DNA of 64,000 nucleotides from Duganella sp. SG902 (GCF_013376005.1 NZ_JABMJK010000001.1:434001-498000), one strand, 5' to 3'. Positions 53,431 through 62,162 are shown, counted from the first letter of the stretch. The notes: generated by a model from the letters alone, not told the origin. A program made the numbers and translations.

Positions 53431-54399
53431 ATGGAAATGGCCTACTCTCTCTCCCGGACGCTGCGCGCGTTGTTTGCCGGCCTGGCGCTGTCGTCCGCCA
53501 TGCTGGCGCAGGCCGCGCCGCAGAAAGTCATCGTCGACATGGACATCGGCGACGACATCGACGACGCCTTCGCCCTCGGCCTGCTGCTGCAGAGCCCGGA
53601 CATTGAAATCGTCGGCATCACCACCGCCTGGGGCGACACCGCCCTGCGCGCGCAACTGCTGGAACGCATGTTGCGCGAAACGGGCCATAGCCGGATCCCG
53701 GTGGCGCAAGGCATTCCGACCAAGGACAATCCGCAGCCCTTCACCCAGGCGCGCTACGCCCAACGCGGCAAGCTGCCGGCCAAGCTGGATGCGATCGACT
53801 TCATGCTCGACCAGTTCAAACGCAATCCTGGCCAGGTTACGCTGCTGGCACTCGGTCCGCTGACCAACGTCGGCGCCGCCATCCAGCGCGACGCCGCCGC
53901 CTTCGGCAAGGTCAAACAGGTGGCGCTGATGGGCGGCTCGGTGCGCAGCGGCTACAGCAAATCGCAGTATGTGCCGGCCCGCCCGGTGGACAAGGAATAC
54001 AACATCGTTTCCGACATCGGCGCGGCGCAGACGCTCTTCACGTCCGGCGTGCAGATCGTCATGATGCCGGTCGACTCCACCCAGATCCGCTTGGACGAGG
54101 TGGAGCGCACCGCCCTGCTGGGCCACGGCTCGCCGGTCACCGATCAACTGGCCCTGCTTTATCACCAGTGGATCAACGCCTACCAGCCGTGGTCCAGCAA
54201 CACGCCATCGCTGTTTGACGTGGTGCCGGTGGCCTGGATGATCGATCCATCCGTATGCCCGCTCTCGCCATTGCGCATCGTGGTCGACAACGAGGGCTAC
54301 ACCCGCGAGCGTCCCGGCACGCCAAACGCGCGCGTTTGCCTGACGTCCGATCAGAAGCGCTTCTTCCATGTGCTGATGCCGCGCATGCTGAAGGATTGA
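53431..54399 (+). CDS. exported nucleoside hydrolase
   Basis: A 322-residue ribonucleoside hydrolase with a signal peptide (about 1-28, ending AQAAP), so it acts outside the cytoplasm. The calcium-binding N-terminal signature is DMDIGDDIDDAFAL, a variant of the usual DTDPGxDDAxA; the Asp cluster is kept. LLALGPLTNVGAAI and KQVALMGGSV follow as in the family, and the later Asp/His region is in DVVPVAWMID. It would split extracellular nucleosides to base and ribose. It starts 24 bp after the DUF2867 gene. Confidence 0.9.
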   Translation: MEMAYSLSRTLRALFAGLALSSAMLAQAAPQKVIVDMDIGDDIDDAFALGLLLQSPDIEIVGITTAWGDTALRAQLLERMLRETGHSRIPVAQGIPTKDNPQPFTQARYAQRGKLPAKLDAIDFMLDQFKRNPGQVTLLALGPLTNVGAAIQRDAAAFGKVKQVALMGGSVRSGYSKSQYVPARPVDKEYNIVSDIGAAQTLFTSGVQIVMMPVDSTQIRLDEVERTALLGHGSPVTDQLALLYHQWINAYQPWSSNTPSLFDVVPVAWMIDPSVCPLSPLRIVVDNEGYTRERPGTPNARVCLTSDQKRFFHVLMPRMLKD

Positions 54400-54402
54400 G
54401 CC

Positions 54403-54747
54403 ATGGCCCTCGTCTACTCGACCGAAACGGGCCGCATGTGCCCCGACTGCCGCAAGCCGCTGGGCCAATGCGACTGCAAGTCAGCCGCCAAAGCCAGGCC
54501 GGTTGGCGACGGCAACGTCAAGGTATCGCGCGAATCCAAGGGGCGCGGCGGCAAGACCGTCACGCTGGTGCGCGGTCTGCCGCTGGCCGCGGACGCGCTG
54601 GCCGCGCTGGGCAAGCAGCTGCGCAGCGCCTGCGGCTCGGGCGGCACCGTCAAGGACGGCGTGCTCGAAATCCAGGGCGATCATTGCGATCGCGTGATGG
54701 CCGAACTGACTAAGCTCGGCCACAAGCCCAAGCGCGTGGGCGGCTAG
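54403..54747 (+). CDS. yciH: SUI1/eIF1-like translation factor YciH
   Basis: A 114-residue homologue of eukaryotic eIF1/SUI1. The N-terminal CPDCRKPLGQCDC is a short Cys-rich stretch typical of bacterial YciH. The SUI1 fold follows (RGGKTVTLVRGLPL, LGKQLRSACGSGGTVKDG, LEIQGDHCDRVMAEL). It helps discriminate start codons and initiator tRNA in vitro. It begins 3 bp after the nucleoside hydrolase stop. It converges on an isochorismatase-fold gene 3 bp away. Confidence 0.92.
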   Translation: MALVYSTETGRMCPDCRKPLGQCDCKSAAKARPVGDGNVKVSRESKGRGGKTVTLVRGLPLAADALAALGKQLRSACGSGGTVKDGVLEIQGDHCDRVMAELTKLGHKPKRVGG

Positions 54748-54750
54748 ACC

Positions 54751-55359
54751 TTATTTGAGCGTGCGCTGGACCGACATGTAGATATTGTCGCGTTCCAGCG
54801 CCTTCCCTTCGCGCACGGCCGCGATCCACTGCCCGGTGCTGGCCACGGCGGCAAAGCCGGTATGGAACACCGTGCTGTAGACACGGTGGATCTCTTCCGC
54901 GCTGGCCTTGCCGGCCGCGTTCTCATACGACGGCGAGCCGCTGGCGTCCGACAAAAACTCCACCGACAAACCCTTGTGCGCCGCCTCGTAAATGGTGGAG
55001 GCGTCGCAATTGTGCGTCATGTAGCCGACGATGGTCAGTGTATCCACGCCGTTCCGTTCGATCCACTGCGCCAGGTCGGTGCCGGTGAACACGCTCGCAT
55101 ACACTTTGTTGATATGGTGCGCAACCGGATGCCGCGTCATCTCGGGATGCAATTGCCATGCGTCCGAGCCCTTGGCGAAAATCGGCGACTGCTCAGGCGC
55201 GTCGTGCTGCACCATCACCACCGGAATATCGGCCGCGCGCGCCGCCTCCATCGCCCGTGTGATATTCGGCAGGGAGACGCTCAGCGGCGGATATTCAATC
55301 TTCATATTCCCGGTGAAGTATTCGTTTTGCACATCAATGACGATCAAGGCACGGCGCAT
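54751..55359 (-). CDS. cysteine hydrolase, isochorismatase family
   Basis: A 202-residue hydrolase with the complete catalytic triad of the family: Asp in ALIVIDVQNEYF, Lys in HHINKVYASVF, and Cys in GYMTHNCDASTIYEA. It probably cleaves an amide or similar bond; the substrate is unknown. It is divergent from a GlxA-type AraC regulator (96-bp spacer), a common pair in which the regulator controls the hydrolase. Confidence 0.9.
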   Translation of the reverse strand: MRRALIVIDVQNEYFTGNMKIEYPPLSVSLPNITRAMEAARAADIPVVMVQHDAPEQSPIFAKGSDAWQLHPEMTRHPVAHHINKVYASVFTGTDLAQWIERNGVDTLTIVGYMTHNCDASTIYEAAHKGLSVEFLSDASGSPSYENAAGKASAEEIHRVYSTVFHTGFAAVASTGQWIAAVREGKALERDNIYMSVQRTLK

Positions 55360-55455
55360 GGTGTTCTCCTGAGTGGGTTGCGATGAAGGTCATTGTGCGC
55401 CAGCCCGCGATCAACAAACAGTGGCCCGAAGGCATACCTCCGATATAATCGGGCC

Positions 55456-56400
55456 ATGAATGCCCGATATAAAATCGCCGTCGTCGCCTTCGATGACATC
55501 ACGCCCTTCCATCTCTCCGTGCCCGGCATGGTGTTCAGGGATGCCGAGACCTTCGATCTCAGGATCTGCTCCCCCGATCCATCGCCGCTGCGCACCACGG
55601 CCGGTTTCGACATCAGCGTGCCGCATGGCCTGCAGGCGATGAGCCGCGCCGACATCGTCATCGTGCCCACCTGGCACGACGATTGCCGCCCGGCCCCGGC
55701 CGCGCTGCTGGACGCGCTGCGCCGCGCGCACCGGCGCGGCGCCCGCGTCGTCGGCCTGTGCCTGGGCGCCTTTCCGCTGGCGGAAGCGGGCCTGCTGGAT
55801 GGCCATGGCGCCACCACGCACTGGTCGTTCGCGCATACGCTGGCCGAGCGCTTCCCAGCCATTACCGTGAATCGCGAGGTGTTGTATGTGGATGACGGGG
55901 TATTGACATCGGCGGGCGTCGCGGCCGGACTGGATTGCTGCCTGCACCTGCTGCGCGAGCTATGCGGCGCGGAGGCGGCCAACCGCGTTGCGCGCCAGCT
56001 GGTGGTGGCGCCGCATCGCCAGGGCGGGCAGGCGCAATTCATCGAACGCCCGGTGCCGGCGAGCGGCAGCGACGACCGCTTCACGCGGGTATTGGAGTGG
56101 GTGAACCTGCATCTGGCCGATCGCCACAGCATCGACGCGCTGGCGGCGCGCGCGGCCATGAGCCGCCGCAACTTCACCCGCCACTTCCGCGACGCCACCG
56201 GCACCTCGTTCAAGCAATGGCTGCTCAACCAGCGCGTGGCGCACGCCCAGGGGCTGCTGGAAACCAGCGACGCGTCGATTGAAGTGGTGGCGCAGGAAGC
56301 GGGTTTCGGCTCGGCGCTCTCGCTACGCCAGCACTTCCGCGCCACGCTGCATACGTCGCCGTCGGAATACCGGCGCCAGTTCCGCAAGGACGCGGCCTGA
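55456..56400 (+). CDS. GlxA family transcriptional regulator (DJ-1/PfpI + AraC)
   Basis: A 314-residue regulator. The N-terminal DJ-1/PfpI-like domain (about 1-180) keeps the nucleophile-elbow Cys in VVGLCLGAFPLAEAG. The C-terminal AraC HTH (about 210-310) has IDALAARAAMSRRNFTRHFRD and IEVVAQEAGFGSALSLRQHFR. ATG at 55456 is used; earlier codons lie in the spacer. It is divergent from the cysteine hydrolase gene, its likely target, and its stop touches the end of the convergent helicase gene. Confidence 0.9.
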   Translation: MNARYKIAVVAFDDITPFHLSVPGMVFRDAETFDLRICSPDPSPLRTTAGFDISVPHGLQAMSRADIVIVPTWHDDCRPAPAALLDALRRAHRRGARVVGLCLGAFPLAEAGLLDGHGATTHWSFAHTLAERFPAITVNREVLYVDDGVLTSAGVAAGLDCCLHLLRELCGAEAANRVARQLVVAPHRQGGQAQFIERPVPASGSDDRFTRVLEWVNLHLADRHSIDALAARAAMSRRNFTRHFRDATGTSFKQWLLNQRVAHAQGLLETSDASIEVVAQEAGFGSALSLRQHFRATLHTSPSEYRRQFRKDAA

Positions 56401-57657
56401 TTACTTTCCGCCTGCGTTGGCCGCCGCAGCCGCTTCGCGCAGCTTGTCCTTCTTGCTCTTGCGTTTGCCCTTGATGCCGCCATTGACCGTGTCGGTCACG
56501 CCATTCGACGGCGCTTCCACTTCGGTCGGCTCGAAGCCGGCGACGATCTCGCGCGGCACGCGTTCACCCTGGCGCTTCTCAATCAGGCGGAAATGCGGCT
56601 CCGACTCGGCGGTAATAAAGCTGATCGCCACGCCACTCAATCCGGCGCGGCCGGTACGGCCGATGCGGTGGGTGTAATCAACGGCGGACCGTGGAAGGTC
56701 GTAGTTCACCACCGCCGGCAAGCGCGCCACGTCGATGCCACGCGCCGCCACGTCGGTCGCCACCAGCACTTGCAGGCGGCCGGCCTTGAAATCGGCCAGC
56801 GCATCGGTGCGCGCGCCCTGGCTCAACTCACCGTGGAAGGAAGCGGCGCGAATGCCATTGCGGTTCAACTTCTCCGCCACGTGGTCCGACGCGTACTTGG
56901 TGGCGACAAACACCATCACGCCGCTCCACTTGTGTTCAAGGATCAGGTGCTTGAGCAGCATGGTCCGGCGCGGCACGTCCACCGAAATGGCGCGCTGCCG
57001 GATATCCGGCTTGCTCTCCGGCTCCGCCAGTACCTCGATACGCGACGGCTGGTGCAGCAGGCGGTCGGCCAGCGCTTGCACCGCCGGCGGGAAGGTCGCG
57101 GAGAAGAACAGATTCTGGCGCTGCTTGGGCAGCAGCTCCAGCACCCGATTCAATTCCTCGCTAAAGCCCATGTCCAGCAGGCGGTCGGCTTCGTCCAGCA
57201 CCAGCGTATGGGTGTGCGCGACATTCAGCGCATTGTGGTCGATCAGGTCCAGCAGGCGGCCAGGCGTGGCCACCACGATGTCGGCGCTACCGCGCAGCGC
57301 CAGCATTTGGGGGTTGATCGACACGCCGCCGAACACCACCGACACCTTGACCGGCTCGTTCAAATGCGACGCCAGCTTGCCGATCGCCTCCCCCACCTGC
57401 GCCGCCAGCTCGCGCGTCGGCACCAGCACCAGGCCATGCAGCTTGCGCGGCCACTTGCGTTTTTCCAGCAGCGATTGCAGCAGCGGCAGCGCAAAAGCGG
57501 CGGTCTTGCCGGAGCCGGTTTGCGCCGCGCCCAGCACATCCTCTCCACGCAGGATGGCGGGGATGGCGGCACGCTGGATCGCGGTCGGTTCCTGGTAACC
57601 GATTTCGGTCACGGCGTTAAGCAGCGGGGGTGCAAGGCCCAGTGTGGAGAAAGACAT
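56401..57657 (-). CDS. DEAD-box RNA helicase (RhlE-type)
   Basis: A 418-residue helicase with all core motifs: Q motif in GYQEPTAIQRAAIP, AQTGSGKT, PTRELAAQ, TPGRLLD, VLDEADRLLDMGF, FFSATF, ARGIDVARLP and HRIGRTGRAG. The C-terminal tail is short and Lys-rich. ATG at 57657 gives the standard MSFSTLGLAPPLL start; a longer frame upstream runs into the divergent dipeptidase gene. It remodels RNA, probably rRNA or cold-shock structures. Confidence 0.93.
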   Translation of the reverse strand: MSFSTLGLAPPLLNAVTEIGYQEPTAIQRAAIPAILRGEDVLGAAQTGSGKTAAFALPLLQSLLEKRKWPRKLHGLVLVPTRELAAQVGEAIGKLASHLNEPVKVSVVFGGVSINPQMLALRGSADIVVATPGRLLDLIDHNALNVAHTHTLVLDEADRLLDMGFSEELNRVLELLPKQRQNLFFSATFPPAVQALADRLLHQPSRIEVLAEPESKPDIRQRAISVDVPRRTMLLKHLILEHKWSGVMVFVATKYASDHVAEKLNRNGIRAASFHGELSQGARTDALADFKAGRLQVLVATDVAARGIDVARLPAVVNYDLPRSAVDYTHRIGRTGRAGLSGVAISFITAESEPHFRLIEKRQGERVPREIVAGFEPTEVEAPSNGVTDTVNGGIKGKRKSKKDKLREAAAAANAGGK

Positions 57658-57763
57658 GTCGGCCTTCGGATACGGATGAAAAGCCGCCAGTATAAAGCAT
57701 GCGACAAATTTGCCCCGCGCGGACTTTCGTGGGACTATAGCCTTTTTAACCACATCGACGATC

Positions 57764-58753
57764 ATGATTAACTGGGACGCCCATGCTTGCCTGCCGCAAC
57801 ATCCGCTGGCCGACTTCACGCCCGTACGCAAACTGCATGCGGCCGGCGTGAATTATGTATCGTTGAACGTGGGCGCGGACATGAACCCGGTCTCGCAAGT
57901 GATGTCGGTGATCGCCGGCTACCGCGCCACCATCGCAGCGGAGCCTGAGCACTATGTGCTGGTCTCCAGCGTGGACGACATCATCCAGGCGGCGGCCGAC
58001 GGCCGCATGGCGGTCACCTTCGACCTCGAGGGCTCGATGCCGCTGCTGGACCAGCCCGAGATGGTGGCGTTGTACGCGCAACTGGGCGTGCGCCAGATGC
58101 ATTTCGCCTATAACCGCAACAACAGCGTGGCCGATGGCTGCCACGACGTGGCGCGCGGCCTCACGCCCCTGGGCCACCGCATGGTGCAGGCGGTGAACGA
58201 CAACGGCATCCTGATGGACTGCTCGCACACCGGCCGCCAGTGCAGCCTGGAGATCATGGAAGCCTCGTCGAAGCCGGTGATTTTCAGCCATGCCAACCCG
58301 TACACCCTGGCGCAGCACGGCCGCAACGTCACCGACGAGCAGATACGCGCCTGCGCCGCCACTGGCGGCGTGGTATGCGTTTCGGGCCTGTCCTGGTTCC
58401 TCGGCAGCGCGCAGCCCAACGCCGATGACGTGTCACGCCATGCCGCCTATATCGCCGATCTGGTGGGCGTGAGGCACGCGGGGATAGGCTTGGACATCTG
58501 CTTCCAGCAACCAGGCCTGGACGACACGCCACCAGGCGAGTTCGATCCGGGTCATTGGTGGCCCGCTGCCGCAGGCTACAACGCGGACAAGCCGCCCAGC
58601 TTTACGCCGCCGGAAGTCTGGCGCGAACTACCGGCCGCACTACGCAGGACCGGCATGAGCGACAAAGAAGCGGAACTGGTCCTCGGCCGCAATATGATGC
58701 GCGTGGCGCAGCAGGTATGGAGCTGCCCGCAAGCGCCGGCCAAAGCCGCCTGA
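57764..58753 (+). CDS. membrane dipeptidase-like protein (peptidase M19 family)
   Basis: A 329-residue protein of the M19 renal-dipeptidase family, without a signal peptide. The family zinc residues are seen as Glu89 (TFDLEGS), His155 (MDCSHTG) and His176 (IFSHANP). At the N-terminal HxD site the sequence is DAHACLP (His7, Cys9), so the usual Asp is replaced by Cys. The substrate could be a dipeptide or, as in many bacterial relatives, a different amidase substrate. It is divergent from the helicase and convergent with a TetR gene. Confidence 0.85.
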   Translation: MINWDAHACLPQHPLADFTPVRKLHAAGVNYVSLNVGADMNPVSQVMSVIAGYRATIAAEPEHYVLVSSVDDIIQAAADGRMAVTFDLEGSMPLLDQPEMVALYAQLGVRQMHFAYNRNNSVADGCHDVARGLTPLGHRMVQAVNDNGILMDCSHTGRQCSLEIMEASSKPVIFSHANPYTLAQHGRNVTDEQIRACAATGGVVCVSGLSWFLGSAQPNADDVSRHAAYIADLVGVRHAGIGLDICFQQPGLDDTPPGEFDPGHWWPAAAGYNADKPPSFTPPEVWRELPAALRRTGMSDKEAELVLGRNMMRVAQQVWSCPQAPAKAA

Positions 58754-59365
58754 TTACCTGTGCAGACGGGTTTTCAGGTAGGCGACCAGCGCCAGCTTGA
58801 ATTCAGCCACCAGTTCGCGGCGCTCCGCCGCCGCAGCCTGCGCGTACAGCGGATTAAGGCCCTTGACGATTTGCAGCGCTACGTTGGCGGTGCGTAGCGC
58901 CTCGTCCTCTTTCATTTCCGGTTTTTTCTCCCGCAGCGCCGCGCCAAACTGGGCACGCAAGCGCTGGCGGGAATCGGCATTGCGCTGATAGCCCAGCGTG
59001 GCGTTCAGCAGCGTAAAGTAGGCCGGATGCTCCTCAAAAAATCCGATCATCAGATCAAAGACGCGGTCAACCAACGCCGTGACGCTCAACTGCGCGGCGT
59101 CCGCGATCAGGCCACTCCAGCGCCGCGCCATCTGTTCGCCATACTGCTCACGCAGGGCGCGCGCCAGCGCCAGCTTATTGGGAAAGTATTGATACAGCGC
59201 GCCAATAGACGAGCCGGATCGTTCGGCAATCGCCGTCATGGTGGCGGCATCGAAACCGGCTTGGGCGAATTCGACGGCGGCGGCATCCAACATGGCGGCC
59301 ATGCGCTGCTCGCCGCGTTGCTGTTGCGGCTTGCGCCTGGGTGCTTTTGCAGTATCTGAGGACAT
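58754..59365 (-). CDS. TetR family transcriptional regulator
   Basis: A 203-residue regulator. The HTH is MAAMLDAAAVEFAQAGFDAATMTAIAERSGSSIGALYQYF (in part), the tetR signature. A ligand domain follows (RVFDLMIGFFEEHPAYFTLL). ATG at 59365 is used; an in-frame ATG at 59371 is possible. A -10-like TATAAT on the minus strand (59377-59372) lies so close that the mRNA may have almost no leader. Two palindromes in the spacer are the likely operators. It is divergent from a small hydrolase gene. Confidence 0.87.
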   Translation of the reverse strand: MSSDTAKAPRRKPQQQRGEQRMAAMLDAAAVEFAQAGFDAATMTAIAERSGSSIGALYQYFPNKLALARALREQYGEQMARRWSGLIADAAQLSVTALVDRVFDLMIGFFEEHPAYFTLLNATLGYQRNADSRQRLRAQFGAALREKKPEMKEDEALRTANVALQIVKGLNPLYAQAAAAERRELVAEFKLALVAYLKTRLHR

Positions 59366-59403
59366 CCTCATATTATAAGCTACAATATATGAGGATACCC
59401 TCA
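59357..59403. promoter_or_regulatory. paired TetR-type operators
   Basis: TGAGGACATCCTCA (59357-59370) and TGAGGATACCCTCA (59390-59403) are two near-identical palindromes with centres 33 bp apart, flanking the AT-rich TATTATAAGCTACAATATA core that holds the divergent promoters. The first overlaps the TetR start codon. The pattern fits a TetR dimer on each site, repressing both its own gene and the divergent hydrolase. The palindromes are seen; the regulation is inferred. Confidence 0.7.
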
Positions 59404-59420
59404 CTTTTAAGGAGCGCACC

Positions 59421-59978
59421 ATGGAAGCAATCAACACGGCATTGGTATTAATCGATCTTCAACACAGCAACGTCGAGCGTACGCTGGCGCCGCATGCGTC
59501 GCAACGGGTGGTGGAAAATTGCGCGCGGCTGGCGCAGCTTGTACGGCGCAAAGGCGGCACCGTGGTCTACGTGCGCGTATTGGTGAATGAATTGCGGCAG
59601 CAGCCGGCCGACATTTCCGTTGGCCGCGCCCCGTCCGCCCCGCCACTGCCGGCGCAGGCATGGGAAATCGTCGCGGGCGCAGGACGGCAGGATGACGATA
59701 TTGTGATCGACAAGCGTCAATGGGGCGCCTTCCACGGCACCTCCCTGGACCAGCAACTGCGCCGCCTTGGCGTCCGTACCATCATCCTTGGAGGTATTGC
59801 CACCAACTTCGGCGTGGAGTCGACCGCGCGCGCGGCCCAGGATCTGGGCTACGCCCTGGTGTTCGCGGAGGACGCCATGTCGAGCATCAAGGCAGAGATG
59901 CATCAGTTCGCGGTACAGAACATCTTCCCTATCCTCGGCCGCGTGCGCGGCACGGACGAAGTGCTGGCGATGCTGTAG
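59421..59978 (+). CDS. isochorismatase-fold hydrolase with Gly at the nucleophile position
   Basis: A 185-residue protein of the isochorismatase superfamily. The Asp is in ALVLIDLQHSN and the Lys in VIDKRQWGAFHGT. The usual catalytic Cys position is GIATNFGVESTARAAQDLGY, with Gly in place of Cys. True isochorismatases such as EntB also lack that Cys and use the Asp/Lys pair for vinyl-ether hydrolysis; so an amidase is unlikely. It has a ribosome site (AAGGAG), and is under the paired TetR operators. It ends 1 bp before the convergent tartrate dehydratase gene. Confidence 0.87.
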   Translation: MEAINTALVLIDLQHSNVERTLAPHASQRVVENCARLAQLVRRKGGTVVYVRVLVNELRQQPADISVGRAPSAPPLPAQAWEIVAGAGRQDDDIVIDKRQWGAFHGTSLDQQLRRLGVRTIILGGIATNFGVESTARAAQDLGYALVFAEDAMSSIKAEMHQFAVQNIFPILGRVRGTDEVLAML

Positions 59979-59979
59979 A

Positions 59980-61146
59980 TCAGGCGCTGAGGGCCCGCAT
60001 CTCGCTGTAGAGGTTCGACTTGCCCTCGAAGCCGATGCCCACCAGCTCCGGCATGGTGATGTAACCGTTATCGACCCGCACGCCGTCCGGGAAGCCGCCG
60101 AAGGGCTGGAACAGGTCCGGATAGGACTCATTGCCACCCAGCCCAAGGCCGGCCGCGATGTTCAGCGACATCTGGTGGCCGCCATGCGGGATGCAGCGGG
60201 TGCGCGACCAGCCATGCTGGTGCAGCATGTCCAGCGTGCGCAGGTACTCCACCAGGCCATAGCTCAAGGCGCAATCGAACTGCAGCCAGTCGCGGTCCGC
60301 GCGCATGCCGCCGTATCGGATCAGGTTACGCGCATCCTGCATCGAGAACAGGTTCTCGCCGGTGGCCATCGGCTTGTCGTAGTAGTTGCGCAAGGTCGCT
60401 TGCAACTCGAAGTCCAGCGGATCGCCGGCTTCCTCGTACCAGAACAAATCGTATCGCGACAGCGCCTTGGCGTACTTGATGGCGGTGTCGAGATCGAAAC
60501 GGCCATTGGCGTCCACCGCAAGCTTCTGGCCGTCGCCCAGCACGCTGAGGATGGCGTCGATGCGGCGCAGGTCTTCGTCCAGCGAGGCACCGCCGATCTT
60601 TTTCTTCACCACCGTGTAGCCGCGATCGATGTAGCTGCGCATTTCATCTTTGAGCGCCTCGTGGCTCTGGCCCGGATAGTAGTAGCCGCCGGCGGCGTAC
60701 ACGAACACCTTGCGGTCCGGCGAGCCGCTGCCATAACGCTCCGCCAGCAACTGGAACAGCGGCTTGTGCTCGATCTTGGCCACCGCGTCCCAGATCGCCA
60801 TGTCAATGGTGCCGATGGCCACCGAACGCTCGCCATGGCCGCCGGGCTTCTCGTTGGTGAACATGCAGTCCCACACCTTGTGCGGATCGAGGTTGGTGCC
60901 TTCCGCGTTCAGCAGCGAGAACGGATCGGCTTCGAGGATGCGCGGGATGAAGCGTTCGCGCATCAACTTGCCCTGGCCGTAACGGCCATTCGAGTTGAAG
61001 CCGTAGCCCACCACAGGCTTGCCATCGCGGACCAAGTCCGTGATCACGGCCACGAGGCTCAACGTCATCTTGCTGAAATCGATGTAGGCATTGCGAATCG
61101 GGGAGCTGATAGGAATGGTCTTTTCGCGAATCTCGACGATTTTCAT
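59980..61146 (-). CDS. tarD: D(-)-tartrate dehydratase (enolase superfamily)
   Basis: Dehydrates D(-)-tartrate to oxaloacetate. The 388-residue protein follows the characterised Bradyrhizobium enzyme closely. Family residues are in place: the KxK pair in VVKKKIGG (Lys181/Lys183), metal ligands Asp212 (AVDANGRF), Glu238/239 (WYEEAGDP) and Glu264 (MATGENL), and the catalytic His321 in IPHGGHQMS. N-terminal SSPIRNAYIDF and GYGFNSNGRYGQG are also matched. ATG at 61146 is used. It is divergent from a LysR regulator that probably responds to tartrate. Confidence 0.9.
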   Translation of the reverse strand: MKIVEIREKTIPISSPIRNAYIDFSKMTLSLVAVITDLVRDGKPVVGYGFNSNGRYGQGKLMRERFIPRILEADPFSLLNAEGTNLDPHKVWDCMFTNEKPGGHGERSVAIGTIDMAIWDAVAKIEHKPLFQLLAERYGSGSPDRKVFVYAAGGYYYPGQSHEALKDEMRSYIDRGYTVVKKKIGGASLDEDLRRIDAILSVLGDGQKLAVDANGRFDLDTAIKYAKALSRYDLFWYEEAGDPLDFELQATLRNYYDKPMATGENLFSMQDARNLIRYGGMRADRDWLQFDCALSYGLVEYLRTLDMLHQHGWSRTRCIPHGGHQMSLNIAAGLGLGGNESYPDLFQPFGGFPDGVRVDNGYITMPELVGIGFEGKSNLYSEMRALSA

Positions 61147-61235
61147 GATGCGGCCTCCGTTGAACAATGGACGCCAGCTTACTCTTGAAAGATAGTCGTA
61201 TAATTTACTGAAAATAATTCCTTTATTAACTTCAA
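61147..61235. promoter_or_regulatory. tarD-LysR divergent promoter region
   Basis: An 89-bp AT-rich spacer between the tartrate dehydratase gene and the divergent LysR gene, with TATAATTTACTGAAAATAATT at 61198-61218. It is the probable site of both promoters and the LysR operator. No perfect dyad was located by eye. Confidence 0.35.
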
Positions 61236-62162
61236 GTGAATAACGATATCGTCTCCGAGCTGTCTTTCTTCGTCATACTGGCAAGACTGGGCAGCCTGGC
61301 CGCCACCGCGCGCGAACTGGGATTGACGCCGCCGGCCGTCACCAAGCGGCTGATGCTGATGGGGCGGCGCCTCGGCGTGCGCCTGCTGAACCGCACCACC
61401 CGCCGCGTGAGCCTGACCAGCGAAGGCGAGACCTACCTCGCGCAAGCCACGCGCATCCTGGCCGACATCCGCGACATGGAAGAATCGGTATCGAGCGGGC
61501 GCGCAGCGCCCAAGGGGCTGCTGCGCGTGAACGCCACGCTGGGCTTCGGCCGCACCACCATCGCGCCGCTGGTATCGGCATTCGCGCGCCGCTATCCGGA
61601 CGTGGAGGTGCGGTTGCAGCTGACCGACCGCCCCATCAACCTGGTGGAAGACGCCTACGACCTGGGCATACGCTTCGGCGAACTGCCTGACACGCGGCTC
61701 AGCGCGCGCAAGATCCTGTCCAACCAACGCTACCTGTGCGCCTCGCCGGCGTACTTGAAAAAGAACGGCGTGCCGCGCGCGCCGCAGGATCTTGCGCGGC
61801 ACCGCTGCATCCTGCACCGCCAGAATGACGACAGCTACAGCACCTGGAAACTGCAGAAAGGCCGCAAGCAAGAGTCGGTGAAGGTACACGGCAGCCTGTC
61901 CAGCAACGACGGCGACGTGGTGCTGGGCTGGGCGCTGGAAGGTCACGGCATCCTGCTCCGCTCCGAGTGGGACGCGGCCAAGTATCTCGACAGCGGCCGC
62001 CTGCAGGTGGTCCTGCCGGACTACACCCTGCCCTCGGCCGACCTGTATGCCTATTACCCAAGCCGCCAGCAGCAGCCTGCCCGCGTGCGCGCTTTCATCG
62101 ATTTTCTGGTGGAGAGCGTACCGGCAGCCACTGCGCCACGCCCCAGGCGAATTCCGGGATGA
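61236..62162 (+). CDS. LysR family transcriptional regulator next to tarD
   Basis: A 308-residue LysR regulator. The HTH lies in SLAATARELGLTPPAVTKRLMLMGRRLG (in part) and the effector domain begins at GLLRVNATLGFGRTTIAP. The start is GTG at 61236, the only codon that gives the right N-terminus. It is divergent from the tartrate dehydratase gene, so it is probably the D-tartrate regulator. Its last 68 bp overlap a convergent membrane protein gene, an unusually long overlap. Confidence 0.88.
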   Translation: MNNDIVSELSFFVILARLGSLAATARELGLTPPAVTKRLMLMGRRLGVRLLNRTTRRVSLTSEGETYLAQATRILADIRDMEESVSSGRAAPKGLLRVNATLGFGRTTIAPLVSAFARRYPDVEVRLQLTDRPINLVEDAYDLGIRFGELPDTRLSARKILSNQRYLCASPAYLKKNGVPRAPQDLARHRCILHRQNDDSYSTWKLQKGRKQESVKVHGSLSSNDGDVVLGWALEGHGILLRSEWDAAKYLDSGRLQVVLPDYTLPSADLYAYYPSRQQQPARVRAFIDFLVESVPAATAPRPRRIPG

